64,000 nucleotides of DNA from Pohlia nutans (taxonomy: Eukaryota > Streptophyta > Bryopsida > Bryales > Mniaceae), in contig CM040088.1 in assembly GCA_022496805.1 (NCBI GenBank), positions 13,733,001-13,797,000 of the forward strand, given 5' to 3'. Numbering within the stretch: position 1 is the stretch's first letter; every line of letters starts with the position of its first letter. A program made the position numbers and the translations under genes. The notes beneath the pieces were generated by a model. That model was not told the DNA's origin and ran no database searches. It saw only the letters and a program-made list of their open reading frames with translations. Positions 44,851 through 57,097 of this stretch are shown here, in pieces.

Positions 44851-45670
44851 TAAGAGCATCTCCAAGAAGAACTCATAGTTGCACTCAAAAATTAGAGGGC
44901 ATACTCACCAACATCACTTAATTAAACTCTTAAAATAGTAAGTAAGCCACTTACAAGTCACCACACATGGATTGTGCAATCACGATGTGCAAAAAGAGAA
45001 GATACACTAGCTTGAGTGATTTTTTTCTTTAGAAGATGAGAACCATAAGAATAAAGTGCAAAGAGCCAAAGAGAAATAACAATCAATCTAGGTTCCAGGG
45101 GAGGGACAAGAGAGTAGTGAGAGCTAGCTTGAGTGTTTTTGAGGACTCTGTAGAGATATATCCACAAGTCATAAAAACTGTGGATTTCCATACTATATCA
45201 AACAAGATTCTAGTTTGAATTCCAATAAGAATAGGAGTGTTTCATGCAAAAGATTAAAACCAATTGAATTTTATTTATGGAAAGTAAACTCGAGTGACTT
45301 GGTTTGGTCCCATCTCAAGGCACACCACCGGGGAAGACATTGGAGCCCGTTCAAAATTAGACATGATGACCAAAAATACTACCACCGCCAAGGTTTGAAC
45401 CTTGCATCTCATGGCTCCAAGGAGCCTCATGGGCTTCTAATCCTAGGCTGATAGACTCGACATCTTCTCTCTTGAGTTTGTGTCAAAGACTTTGCGAATA
45501 TTTATAAAATAGAAGATGAGCAATACAAGTCTGTGTAGGTGAGCCAAGGACTTTTGCAAATTTCTCTTGTATGTTTAGGTAATTTACAGAGTCAGGGTGA
45601 TTTCATGTCAGTTGTCATTCATTATCTAAAAGGCGGGGCCTCCTCAAAATGTTGTTGGAGATGTTCTTAT
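44850..45670. mobile_element. TIR element with TAAGAGCATCTCCAA ends carrying a SINE-like repeat
   Basis: TAAGAGCATCTCCAA (44851-44865) and TTGGAGATGTTCTTA (45655-45669) are inverted, matching at 14 of 15, and TA-bounded. The SINE-like copy at 45226-45568 sits inside. The frames inside have no recognised product. Confidence 0.6.
45226..45568 (-). mobile_element. tRNA-related SINE-like repeat, copy 2
   Basis: Minus-strand match to 22213-22550. The B-box-like block reads GCAAGGTTCAAACCTTGG, closer to the pol III consensus than in copy 1. CCTAGGATTAGAAGCCCATG forms the upstream box. Confidence 0.6.
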
Positions 45671-48483
45671 CCAATACCACCCATTGACCCAATTTTGCTC
45701 TACTGTAGAGCACTCATTGATTCTAGAATGAGAATCTAGGGATGTAGTAGATGCTTTTACTTCCAAGGCGTCAAACAATAAGGCTAGTACTATAGCTTTA
45801 CATTCTAACTCTAGAATCACAATCAATAATACATTTAAATAAAATTGGATCAGTGAATGGTATCAGGTCAAACTACTTAGCTAGTACCTTAAGAGTGCCA
45901 CTGTTCTTTGCACTTACTTGTGGCTAGCACTGAGTTTTCACCAATCGCCCTCTAAAGTACAAACACCTAATTATGACATTTCATCTTTAAAATTATGATT
46001 TATGACTCACATTGAAATACGTTTTGAAATAAGACCATTTTTAGAGTATCACATTTAGGTGAGTGACATAATTAGGTGCTTCTACCTTAAAGCATGTGCA
46101 TGGCTCCAAAAAGTGTTTGCAATGCTCTTGTGAAGGTTGCATAGCTCTTAACCCTTAAAGATCATGGTAGCCCTGTACACATCCAAACAATTGCATATCT
46201 TGAAGTCAACTAAACTTTGACCATGCGTAATTCCTTGAGGTTTTGTCCAAGGGTGGTTGCAAGCTACGGTCACCCAAACTTTTTGTCGCGGCATGCAAAT
46301 TTGTGCACTTACCCAATCTTTGGAAAATCATCAATAAATATTGGAATGGAATTTTGTGACGAAACAAATTGCATTGTTTCTAGAATTCCAAAGTTAAGAT
46401 GTCTACTACAATAAAGTTTGCAAAATTCCAATCTTTCTATCCAAATTAAGCATTTCTACTTGGATTTGGTAGCGTGTCGCTTGTCAAAAGTGCACCTATT
46501 TTATGGGAAATGCTAGAAGGGGGTCAAATTTGAACTTCAAAAATTTATAGCAACATACCACAAGTGTGTACAAAGTTACCATATTTTATTTTTTTGGGTA
46601 TTACGCTTACTTATTTTTTAATTAATTGTTTTGTGATGTTTTTGTTTTTTAAGATTTTCGTGCAGTTAAAACTTTTTTTTTGGATTTTTTTTTTGGAAAT
46701 GAAATAATGGTTCAATTTCAGAGGTGGGATATGAAATGCATTTTTCATAAAACCTAGCTAAGGATGTTATGTAAAAAAGGCTCTAATTACCCCTACTCGG
46801 TAAAAAACAGAAAAGGCTATTGAGTAATGCCCAAAGACTTGAAATTAACTTAACAATTGCTAAAGTGAAAGTATTAGCATAAACCCTATTTGGGATGGTG
46901 AAATTTTTGATCTAATTGAAAGTTGAGAGGTGCGCATTACTACGCTAGTGCACGAGCTGCATGGCCTTTAGCTGCACAAGCTGCACTCCCCACTTGGTAG
47001 ACCGTAGCTTGCAATCACCTCCAATCATGTTAAAAAAATATATATTCAAAGAGAGTCAAATGAATATTTCTTTGTTTCAAATGGTCTTGTAATTTCTAAG
47101 TTTAGGTTCATCCCGTCATCCAAATTGAGAAGAAATTAAAAAATGGTCTTAAGAGCAATTTTTTGATGATCTACTTTGTAGCAACAATTTTTCTACTAAT
47201 TTAATCAATTAAAGTAATGAATTACATATTTTGCTTCATTCTAGTGTAGACTATAATGTTCAAAAATAAATTCTCAAAAAAATGAAAGGGAAGTTGTGAA
47301 AATGATCTTCAAAGATGAGAAAAATTGCATGACCTTTTAGATGACCTTAAAAGGTTAACTCTTGCCAATGTGGAAGTGGATAACAAAATTTAATGAAAAA
47401 CTCCCAAGATTTGACGTTCTACATTACAACTACAATGTTTTGGGGAGCCCCTCCAAATCACCCTAGAGTGGCATGGGAGAGACAATTCATGGAGAGCCTT
47501 CTTTGTTTTTACAATTTAGAGAGAAGTTGGTGTAGGAACGGTGTAGGAGCAGTCAATTCTACGATTCCAATTCTACTTGCCAACACAGTTGGATTGTCAT
47601 TGTCCGTTCGAGTGAATATGATTGGGTACTTTAAGCCTCTGCACGTGGAGCTCAAAAGAATCATTTGACTTCAAATACGAGTCCCAAAAGTCCTTCATAC
47701 ATCTCCATCTCTGACACCATGCACAAGAATCTATGCAACATCATAAACATGCTAAGTTCAAACAAAACCTAATCACATCAAGAACAATCATAACAGTGAG
47801 TCATCATAAGAATAGTCAAAGGCCAAATGGTTTGGAAGAAAAATTGTTTGCCACCTTAGTCAAGGTATAGAAGGTCACATTGTGCAACATTTGAATTAGG
47901 TGGTATTGAGTCTATTGACTAGATCTCATAGAAGTGACTATGATCCTTTTTCCTTACGAAATGATCCAATCATAGCCTCTTTATACTTGGTGATAAAGTT
48001 GCTTTAAGAGATCTTAACTAATCAAGATGTCACACGTATTACTATTTCTTAAGAATATATCGGTTTTTAATAGAATCTACCAAATGTTATACGACTTCAC
48101 ACCAAGACAAATCTCGGATTCATGTGCTTAGACTCCTACTAATGAGCGGTTAACTTATTCCGTTATCCATGCTATTGAATTGATGATGGTCACTCAAATG
48201 TCTTGAAATGGGCTGTCCATTTTGCGGGAAGAGGCCTTTGGACTATCCATCTCCACGTGAAGATCTAACAATCCGCGAAGAGCTAGGGATATGATTTGGT
48301 ACGTCTACCCAAAAAGATTTATTTTCATCTATTGTCTTATTTTTCATTTATAAATCACGTTTTCATTCAATTCCCAAGGTCTCGTTCAATCATTGTTTTT
48401 TCATCCACTGCTTGCATTTTCATCCACCTTCTACATTACTCTCTATTTAAATATAGCTACAAACCATTTGTAGTCATCGGAGG
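45671..48483. other. AT-rich region without a recognisable gene
   Basis: The longest frame (47393-47668, plus strand, 91 codons) has no family I recognise. TTAACCCTTAAAGATCATGG at 46148 and GATGACCTTAAAAGGTTAA at 47340-47358 could be the ends of a 1.2-kb TTAA element, but the match is weak. Confidence 0.4.
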
Positions 48484-48556
48484 GGTTAGGGGTTGATGGT
48501 TAGCTCTTATAATTGTCTCTTATTACCAAAGAGATTTTGGTTTGAATCCTTGCAGT
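48484..48556 (+). repeat. tRNA-like (SINE head) relic
   Basis: GGGGTTGATGGTTAGCTC resembles an A-box and D-arm; TTTTGGTTTGAATCCTTGC resembles a B-box and T-arm, at tRNA spacing. The 3' side runs into an AAATTAAATTC-type AT-rich tail. Confidence 0.45.
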
Positions 48557-49213
48557 GCCACCAATTAAGCTCTAATTTAAAAATTAAATTCTATTTTAAA
48601 AATTGTGAAATTTGGCTAAGTGTGAGGGAGAAGAACTAGTTCGGATGACAATGAGAATCTAATTGTGATTTTCCAAGCTACCTGTGAAAATTTCCACACC
48701 CTCTCTCTAACCGTATGTTAGATTGAACGTCCGGAGATGAACAACCCATTTCCAATATATCTACCCACAAAATGAACCATCTCGCCACCCATCTCACAAT
48801 GAAATGGACAAGCCCATCTCACGACGAAATGGATAAGCCCAATGATTCTTTTGTTGCTAATTTTAGCCAAATTGCTACATAAAATTTGGGTTGGCTAATT
48901 GATACAAAGGATGTTTGAAAAAAGAAGAAAGAATAATAGTCAAATTCCTACATGGAGTCAAGATGTGTAGCCTCGTTAAACCTAGGCATCACCAAAGTAT
49001 TAAAGTCAACCGAAAAGAGTGTCTCAAAGTAGAAACTTGCCTCATACCCACCTCATACTCGTTTTCGGTTCCAAAAGACTACAAAACTAGTCTAAAGTGA
49101 GTTGGAGAATAATTTAAAGCAAGGGCTTACACCGTCCATGGGAGTGGAACTTGTGACCTCCCCAATGCTAAAGAAGAGTTCTCACAAGTTCCCCCAAGCA
49201 TTACAAGAAATTT
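48557..49213. other. No gene seen
   Basis: AT-rich. CATCTCACRATGAAATGGA occurs twice at about 48790-48835 as a short tandem repeat. No product recognised. Confidence 0.45.
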
Positions 49214-49580
49214 GAGCCCTCTAAGAGGCCTCGAGTTTTTATTTTTATTTTAACTTTTTGAATTTTTAAAAAATATTTAATTAATATAAAAATATTTAAA
49301 AAATGAAATCTGATGTGGCATGAGTTCGACATTTCAGATTGGATATTTAAATATTAAAAGTTTTTTTTAAAAAATTTAATATATTTTTAATATATTTTTA
49401 CTATTAAAAATTGTTCAAATAATCTTTGAACATTTTTTAAACATTTTCTAAACATTTTAAATAATATATTTTATTTTATTTTATTAACATTTTATTTTTT
49501 AAAATATTTTCATTTAAAAAATAATTCCAATAAAAAATTAGATTTTGGCCCGAACATCGAAAAAGCCCCTTGGAGGGCTC
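49214..49580. mobile_element. AT-rich MITE with GARCCCTCTAAGRGGC ends, copy 2 (reversed)
   Basis: GAGCCCTCTAAGAGGCC and CCCCTTGGAGGGCTC form the inverted ends. The interior is the reverse complement of 28643-28995, including GACATTTCAGATTGGATATT. Confidence 0.75.
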
Positions 49581-50463
49581 ATTTCTCTTCTAATGAGCCT
49601 AATGGACTATTCATGAAGGGACCAAGGGACGATTCATGAATAAGCGATGTCAGAAATTGATAGCATTGGGTGGCAGACTCCGCATTGATTTAGCAAGGTG
49701 AGCTGCTTGTTTTCTGTTAACTCAATTGCCTAAGTAGCACCTAGGTAGCACATGTGTATTACCATGATATTACCTGTGTAATATTAGTATGACTAGAGCA
49801 TTCGAGGAGCCTGGATTGCTCTTCAAGCCATGGAAAAGTAGCAAAAATGCGACAAAATAAAAGTCACTGGATAAGCCCATCTCAGAGCGCCCTAGTGACG
49901 CGGATAACGGCGATGGATTGAAATGAAGTGAAGGGATCCCACTTCTGACATCAGTCTGATTGACGGACTATGGCTGACTGACTGTCGTAGTGGGCGACGG
50001 ACGCGATGGCCCTGCCCAGCCCGGCCCGGCCTGCCTGCAGTTCAATCAATTTAAGTTACGCCAGTTTAGCTGCTTGATTGATGTGGTAGTGCTGCCTGCC
50101 TACACAGTGGAGCCTTTACTATTTGTTCTTCTGCATGTAACTTTTATGTAGAGAATGGTACATAGGCTTAATTGTAACTGAACCATGATTACTATCACTT
50201 CTGTGACCTCATAAAATGCCTGTAGTGAAAATAAAAAGTCTTTGGTTGAAATGTTCAAAACCTAAGCATGCATGAAAATGGTACTCAAACATTCTTGAGC
50301 GGGGTACTGTATATAACATCTAACCTTGGAATCAGAGCTCCATGATGTCGCGAATCTATGACATCTGTACTGTACATTTTCTCATTCTTTAACCCTAGTC
50401 AAAAAGTGGCTTATGAATGATTTCTAAAGAATAGTATGTATTGGATGAAGGGTTGTCTTTCAT
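49581..50463. other. Spacer with a GC-rich island, no gene seen
   Basis: About 49880-50060 is markedly GC-rich (CCCAGCCCGGCCCGGCC) and includes GACTGACTGTCG repeats, unlike its AT-rich surroundings. It has no long frame and could be an orphan promoter or imported sequence. Confidence 0.4.
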
Positions 50464-50775
50464 GGCCCATTCACACCAAGCCCTTGCCGCACTTGCATTT
50501 GCGGAACGCAAATGGAGGAAGGTAAAACCGAGAAACAAAAAAAAAATTCAAAGCCTTGTCTTTTCTTGCTGCAACTACTGTTCAAGCATTGTGCAACTGC
50601 ATTATAGTGCCGCAAGTAGAGTTATGCTTCTTTTTTTGCGTTGTGTTCCTTTCTGTCATGCGTTAGAGTAATTTGTAATTGCGTATTTTATATTTCTTGG
50701 TTGACAATAGATTCCCTCAAAGTTACCTCACGCATACATGCATGTATGCGCCAGCATTGGTGTATGTGAATGGTC
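50464..50775. mobile_element. MITE with GGCCCATTCACA ends, copy 2
   Basis: Left GGCCCATTCACACCAAGC and right GCATTGGTGTATGTGAATGG are inverted. The body matches 30541-30839. An ATACATGCATGTAT palindrome lies near the right end. Confidence 0.72.
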
Positions 50776-50820
50776 AGTTCCTAGATAGATCAATAGAAGC
50801 GAGCGGCTATTTTTTGCCCT

Positions 50821-52152
50821 TTAACCCTTTAGTGCTCAGGGTACTGTAGTTGGGTTCACTGGATTTCACTCGGTTTTTTCTACTACAATTGATACTATCA
50901 GAAATAGAATGGATTGAATTATAAAGTAGTCGTACAATTGTATTCTCAATTGAAGTAGAGAGATTTTGCCAAAATTAGAGAATCATCTAATGGTGGGATT
51001 GGAAGATTGTAGTATGTCTTTGAATTGTATAATGCACACTCAAAAATGAGATTTTGGAAGTTGTGTGACTTCAAAGTTAAATAGAATTTGGGTTAAATTT
51101 TCTAAATGAAAGTGAAGAGGTTCAACAATGACCTATGTCAACACCTTTGAACTTCGTTGCAATCTTTCATGTCAAGAACTTAATCACACATAATTATTGT
51201 GAATTTTATAAGTGAGAGTGACTTATCCATTTACGGTTTAGGACAAAAATTTATATACTTTAAAATATGAAAGGAGTTGGTACATTGATCAAGATTGGAA
51301 TAGTTACGTAGACTAATGGAACATGAACAAGAGAACACAATTCAAAAATAAAATTAAAAAATGACAAACTTCCAAGCATAGGAAATACCGCATCGTACAT
51401 GTGTTGTATTTGTGAGTATTTGTTGTATTTTAGGTATTCGTAGTATTTTGGTGTTTTGTACATTAGTATTTTGATAGCAGATCACTTCATAATTATTATT
51501 TTCTGCCGAGCAGGTGTGGTATGCAATGGGGGCACATTTGAACTTCGCAACTCAATTTCAAATACCTCACAAATCAACCCCTAAGTGACCAAACAACCAT
51601 TTTATAGCCGTTGCCCTTTTTTACAAGTTGCCCATGATGAAAATATATATTTATATATTTATATATTTATATATATTCAAATAGAAATCAAGTCTGCTTT
51701 CCAATCCCGTTTCCAATCCAATTGAATCATGTCAATCCAAGTTAAACTCCACCAAGGAGAATTTTTCAAAAGACAAAGACCTCAATATCGTCCTAGTGTT
51801 ATAAATTTACTATTTGGAGAAAATAATGATGATCTCTCGCTTGAAAAAAATGCTTTTAAAATTTAAGAATAGAATGTATAGTTTTAACCAATCATACCAA
51901 ATTTCAAATTTAAAAAATAAGATTTGCAATTTTGATGAGTATTCAACAATAAATGCTACTAAATTCATTAAATGAGTATCTAAAACATTTTTTGAGAGTT
52001 TGGCCATATGAATAATTACTAAACATCATGCTTCTTATTTTCTCTTTTAGACCAAACTTCATCAAATTTGCAGTCATTTAGGGGTTAAGAGATATGTCAA
52101 TCGCAAGAGAATTAATGACCATAATATGGTTAGTTGGGCACTAAAGGGTTTA
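50821..52152. mobile_element. piggyBac-like element (CCCTTTAGTGC subfamily) with a nested element
   Basis: TTAA at 50821-50824, then CCCTTTAGTGCTCAGGG; the right end GGGCACTAAAGGG is followed by TTTA (decayed TTAA). The body matches 36238-37026. The 51574-52088 element interrupts the right third. Confidence 0.74.
51574..52088. mobile_element. piggyBac-like MITE (AAGTGACC subfamily), nested
   Basis: TCAA (decayed TTAA) at 51574-51577, then CCCCTAAGTGACC; right end GTCATTTAGGGG then TTAA at 52085-52088. The interior (GTCAATCCAAGTTAAACTCC) matches 60550-61059 and, in reverse, 63182-63730. Confidence 0.74.
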
Positions 52153-53029
52153 GCACAAATTTAATGTTAAAAAAGAAAACCTAATTATGACTATTGTTCT
52201 TAGCTGTCAGAGTCGGCAATTCATGGCTAATTATTTTTTTTAATTTTAAAAATGTTTTGATTTTTTTAATGCTATAGATATGCTCTAAGATTCATTTAAT
52301 TACCATAATTTTATTTTATTTCTGAAAAAATAATTTCCTAAAACATTTGAGCTTCTCTTTTTATAATTTTATTTTGCCGACTCCAGAGACCAAATACGGT
52401 ATGTGTTAACTTTATAATCATTCACTTTCATTGCATACTCTACTTAATAAAGAGCATCATTGTATAAATTGTTTTTCTATAACATTCTTTATTTTAAAAA
52501 ATAGTCAATAGCCACTCAACTTTGAATTATAATCAAATATTCACTTATAGAATTCTTTTGAGTTTTCAACGAATGTAGAAATTGGACTTAGTAAGTTTCT
52601 TTCGATTACTCTATATTTAAAAAAATTACTTTAAAAGGTCAAAATCAAGTTTTAAAATATATATCCAAAATGTCTAAATAACATTAAGTTTTTGGAAACA
52701 AAGTCTTTGGTAAAATTTGGAAATAACAAATAAAGGTTGAATTTAGCTCAATGATATGAATGTACCATTAACAAAACTTTAGAAAGACAAATACCATAAA
52801 ATTCATTCAACTTCACTATAAACAAAAGTTGTTTGAATATTTATCCAAAGTTGTTTTGGTTTTGGCATCCTTAAAAAGTTAACTCTTACAAAAACACGGA
52901 AATTGCTACCAACATTGTAGTGTGGTTAACACACGTTTTTGGGAAGAACTCAACTATCTAGGCCTCGTCAATCTATAGAAGCAAAACTCTCATTCTCATA
53001 TACTTCCTTTGTCTTATAATACTTGACAT
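52153..53029. other. AT-rich region, no gene seen
   Basis: CAGAGTCGGCAA at about 52208 and TTGCCGACTCCAGAG at 52375 could be the ends of a small foldback. Nothing else recognised. Confidence 0.4.
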
Positions 53030-54450
53030 TTTGGAATTTTTTTCAGTGCCAAATTAGATGAAATTAATCTTCAAATGCTCATATCACACATTGCTACAAG
53101 TTAGAAGATGAATATTGATTTTTTAAAATCTTTGCAAGATGTACTATTAGTTAGAGAGTTTGATTGTTTGATTAATTTGTTCAAATAATGTATAAAATAT
53201 TGAAGATCAACTTTTTCCTTTTACAAATAAAGACAATTGCACATAGGAGAAATTTTTATTCATAATATCTTGCACATTTTCTCATCAAATTAAATAAACA
53301 AATATTCTATCTTGTGGAACATCTTGAGGGGATTTCAAAGTGTGAAGGTTCATGTCCTAACTCTTAGTAGTTTGTGTACTACTTTACAAGACATTCAAGA
53401 TGTACGACAAAATAGAACATTTGTCATTTACCATGTAAGTACTACAAGATATAAAGTATAACAAGGCATTCCCATTCGGTTCCGAGAAAGTTTCTTGTTT
53501 GTTCTAAGTTATTATTGTTTACTATTTATTTGTTTCAAATAATATAAATCATACCATATCTAAGCGGCCACATTTTAAAATTAGTTTGAATTACAATATT
53601 CATAAACTCATGGTGATTGATATTTCTCACAAATATTCAATGTATACAAATTTTGTACTGCATTTTTGTTTCCAATTATGAAAATAGTGTATATTGTGAT
53701 AAAATCGTTCACTGAGACTTTGTTTTAGGTAAATCTCCAACTTTTGAATAAACGTATATTTTTTTATAGTATAATTAATGATCGATATTTATAGTTTGCT
53801 TCAAATGTAAACATATTTGAATGTCCAACCAAATGTTGTAATATGTGGCATTTTTTTTTTTTTTTCATATTATCACACATAGCAACAACATGCAGTTCAT
53901 TCATATATTTGCTACCAACACTATTTCAAAATCCTTTAGTCCATGCTATATGAAATTAAAAGAAAATGTAGTTAAAGAGAATTTGATTCAAAGAAGCATC
54001 AATGATAACATTTGCTACCTACATTCTCAAAGCATAGTTAACACCTAATAACCAAAGGGGTCTTGGACCCAAAAAAATGACATGTACTTTTAAATACGTG
54101 TTTTAATTTTTTTTATGTTCTCATCAAAAAAAAATTGTATTATGTATTATAATATACAATACAAGTTACAATGTTACATATATGGTCAAATTAAAAAAGA
54201 TATTTATAATTATTTTTCATATAAAATTCAAATCATTTCACATTGAGCAGAATCAATAGATTGACAACATTTGACAGCATGTGTAAACATTTAATGTTGT
54301 CAAATCAATTGAATGCATTTGACAACATTTGGCAGCATTTGACAACATTTGACAGCATTTGAGAACATTTGACAACATTTTGGTGTTAGGTAAAATTAAT
54401 TATGATATTTTCAAATTATTTTCACCTAATAGTAAAATTTTAAGATGACT
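53030..54450. repeat. Diverged segmental repeat, unit 1
   Basis: Shares many ordered blocks with 54540-56700: CTTGCACATTTTCTCATCAA, TTCCGAGAAAGTTTCTTGTT, TTCATTCATATATTT, AAAGCATAGTTAAC, CCAAAGGGGTCTTGGA. It has no coding capacity. The paralogue carries a TTAA element that is absent here. Confidence 0.75.
54259..54385. repeat. CATTTGACAAC minisatellite, array 1
   Basis: About eight 11-bp units of the type CATTTGACAAC or CATTTGACAGC, with one unrelated interruption. Confidence 0.85.
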
Positions 54451-54934
54451 AGAATGTTGTACACTTTATTTACTTTTCTCTATATAAAAAAGTTCTAAAA
54501 GTATATTACAGATCAAGGTTTCCTTCTACAAGGAAAGACAATTGCATAGGTGAGAAATTTCAACACTTATTTTATTGCCCATTCTCTCATCAAATTAAAT
54601 ACTTTACCTCACTTTCTATTTTGGCACTTTGAGTGCCAAAATGTAATTTCTATGTAGGATTCACTTAGGACTCAACCAATGTAGAAACAACACATGGCAG
54701 AATTCTTGAAAATTTGAATTATTTTTTACTAATATATATATATAACATTTTAGTATTAGTTGAAAATTATTATGATGTTTTCAAATTATTTTCACCTAAT
54801 AGTAAAATTTCAAGGTTACAATAATGTTGTACACTTTGTATTGATTTTTCTATATATAAAAAAGTTATGTATATTGAAGATCAACTTTTCCTTTTACAAG
54901 GAAAGACAATTGCATAGGGGAGAAATTTTGATCC

Positions 54935-55512
54935 TTAACCCCTAAACGTCCTTGCCCCTCTCCAAATTGACCAGTTTGGAAAAGATGCACCATAGCATGC
55001 AACCTAGAGGGATGTTTTGAACTTGATGTATCAATAACATTTGTACATTATCAATTTTAGATTCTATCCATATGGTTAGATCTGCAATTGCTATCACCAA
55101 TTTTTTGTATAAAATTTGAAACTTCAAATTCAAAATTCTTTTGTAATTTGATTACAAATAATATATTGACAATCTGTACATGAAATTTGTTGTGATTGGT
55201 TGAAATGTAATAATCTAAGTGTAGTGATTTTTGGAGATTTTATGGTTGCTTAATTTTATGAGTTGACTTTTTTAGTAGCACATTTACACTGAAATCTTTG
55301 AAATTTTGGGTGAATCACTACAACATGAAATGAGGCATAAAAAATTCACAAACCATCTCCTTTCTAATTGGATCACACATGCATGAAGCTAACTTCCCAT
55401 AAAAAAAATACAGTAAAAAATCCACACTGCAAAAAGTGCATGATGGATGAGAAAACTGTTTTTGATTTTGTACATCGTCCACTTTCTCAACGGTTGGATG
55501 TTTAGGGGTTAG
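54935..55512. mobile_element. piggyBac-like MITE in segmental repeat unit 2
   Basis: TTAA at 54935-54938, then CCCCTAAACGTCC; right end GGATGTTTAGGGG then TTAG (decayed TTAA). The interior relates in reverse to 34971-35548. The related locus at about 53250-53275 lacks it. Confidence 0.78.
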
Positions 55513-56486
55513 TGTCTTGCACATTTTCTCATCAAATTAAATAAACAAATACTCTATCTTGTAGAACATCTTGAGGGAATTTCAAAGAGTGCTAGTTCAT
55601 GTCGTAACTCATGTAGTGGTTAGTGTACCACTTTACAAGATGTCTGTTCAAGATGTACTACAAGATAGAATATTTTTCATTCAACATGCACTACAAGATA
55701 AAGTATAAGAAGACATTTCCATTTGGTTCCGAGAAATGTTCTTGTTTGTCCTAAGTTCTTATTGTTTACTATTTACTTGCTTCAAATAGCATGAATCATA
55801 CTATATCTAAGATTCCACATTTTAAAATTAATTTGATTTACAATACCCATAAAATCAATAGTGATTCATATTTCTCACTAATTTTGAATATACACAATTG
55901 TGTACTGCATTTTTTATTTCTAATTCTGAAAATAGTGTATATTATGATAAATTCATTCATTGAGACTTTGTTGTACATAAATCTCCAAATTTTGAATGAA
56001 CATAACTTTTTTAGTATGGCCAATATTTCTAATTTGCTTCAAATGTTAACATATTTGAATGTCCGATCAAGTGTTGTAGTATGTGGCATTTTTTTTATAT
56101 CATCATACATAGCAAAATATGCAATTCATTCATATATTTTCTACGAACACTATTCCAAAATCCTAGTCCATGCTATATGAAAATTTTTAAAATGTAAAAA
56201 TAGGGGATTTGTTACATATCTGATCCAAAGAAGCATCAACGGTAGCATTTGCTACCGACGTTTTCAAAGCATAGTTAACTGCTCACAACCAAAGGGGTCT
56301 TGGAGGCACAAAATTGAGATGTACTATAAAATACATGTTCTAAAACCTTTTTGAAGTTCTCATCAAAAAGATTGTATTATGTATTATAATAGACAAATAG
56401 AAGTTACAATGTTACATATATGGTCAAATTTGAAAAGATATTTATAAATATTTGTCAAATAAAATTCAAAGCATTTCACATTCAAC

Positions 56487-56622
56487 AGATTGACAACATT
56501 TGACAACACGGACAACATTTTACAACATTTTCCAAATCAAATTCAAATCTATTTCAACATTCATAGCATTTGAAAGCATTTGACAATATTTAACAACATT
56601 TGACGACATTTGACAACTTTTT
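56487..56622. repeat. CATTTGACAAC minisatellite, array 2
   Basis: Degenerate 11-bp units (GACAACATTTG, GACGACATTTG) at the position equivalent to array 1 in the duplicated segment. Confidence 0.8.
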
Positions 56623-56700
56623 GCTATTAGGTGAAATAATTATGATGTTTCCAAATTATTTTCACTTAATAGTAAAATTTTAAGATACAATAATGTTGTG

Positions 56701-57097
56701 GACTTTGTATACTTTTTTTTATATATATAGAAAATTTAGATAATAGAAATTTTGATTTGAAAGACATCCATTTGAGAATAATATTTTCTATGGTGTAGAA
56801 AAAATTGGTTTTTAATTTTTAATTTTTTGGCATATCCAAAAGTACGCAATGATTAAAAAATAGTTGTATAGATCATTAGGGGCTAATGGATCTACCCCCA
56901 ATCACTTGTTTATTCACAATTGTTGGTATCCCAAGAGGTCAACAATACTCGTTTTGTATAAAACAATGTTATTTTTACTCTTACTTATTTTTCTCATGAT
57001 AGCACAATCTTACATAATGTTTGTGGCAAATTTTATATCATTACTCTTTATACTATATCTTTAAATACTACAAATGAAACATTATGGCATAACCTTT
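56701..57097. other. No gene seen
   Basis: AT-rich; part of the segmental repeat (56870-57090) recurs at 59620-59810. Confidence 0.5.

Larger units (their letters stand above)
54540..56700. repeat. Diverged segmental repeat, unit 2
   Basis: Tandem paralogue of 53030-54450. It contains the piggyBac-like insertion 54935-55512 and the second CATTTGACAAC array. Further blocks around 56870-57090 recur at 59620-59810. No product recognised. Confidence 0.72.

Noticed and set aside
46148..47358. Possible 1.2-kb TTAA element
   Set aside because: The left end is good, but the right end GACCTTAAAAGGTTAACTC also appears as ordinary repeat sequence at about 52870, so the pairing is doubtful.
47393..47668. 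91-codon frame as a possible gene
   Set aside because: No recognisable family, no conserved neighbours and no clear intron signals; not supported as a gene.
54259..54385. Regular short repeats considered as a CRISPR array
   Set aside because: Units are 11 bp with no spacers, and the genome is eukaryotic; it is a minisatellite.
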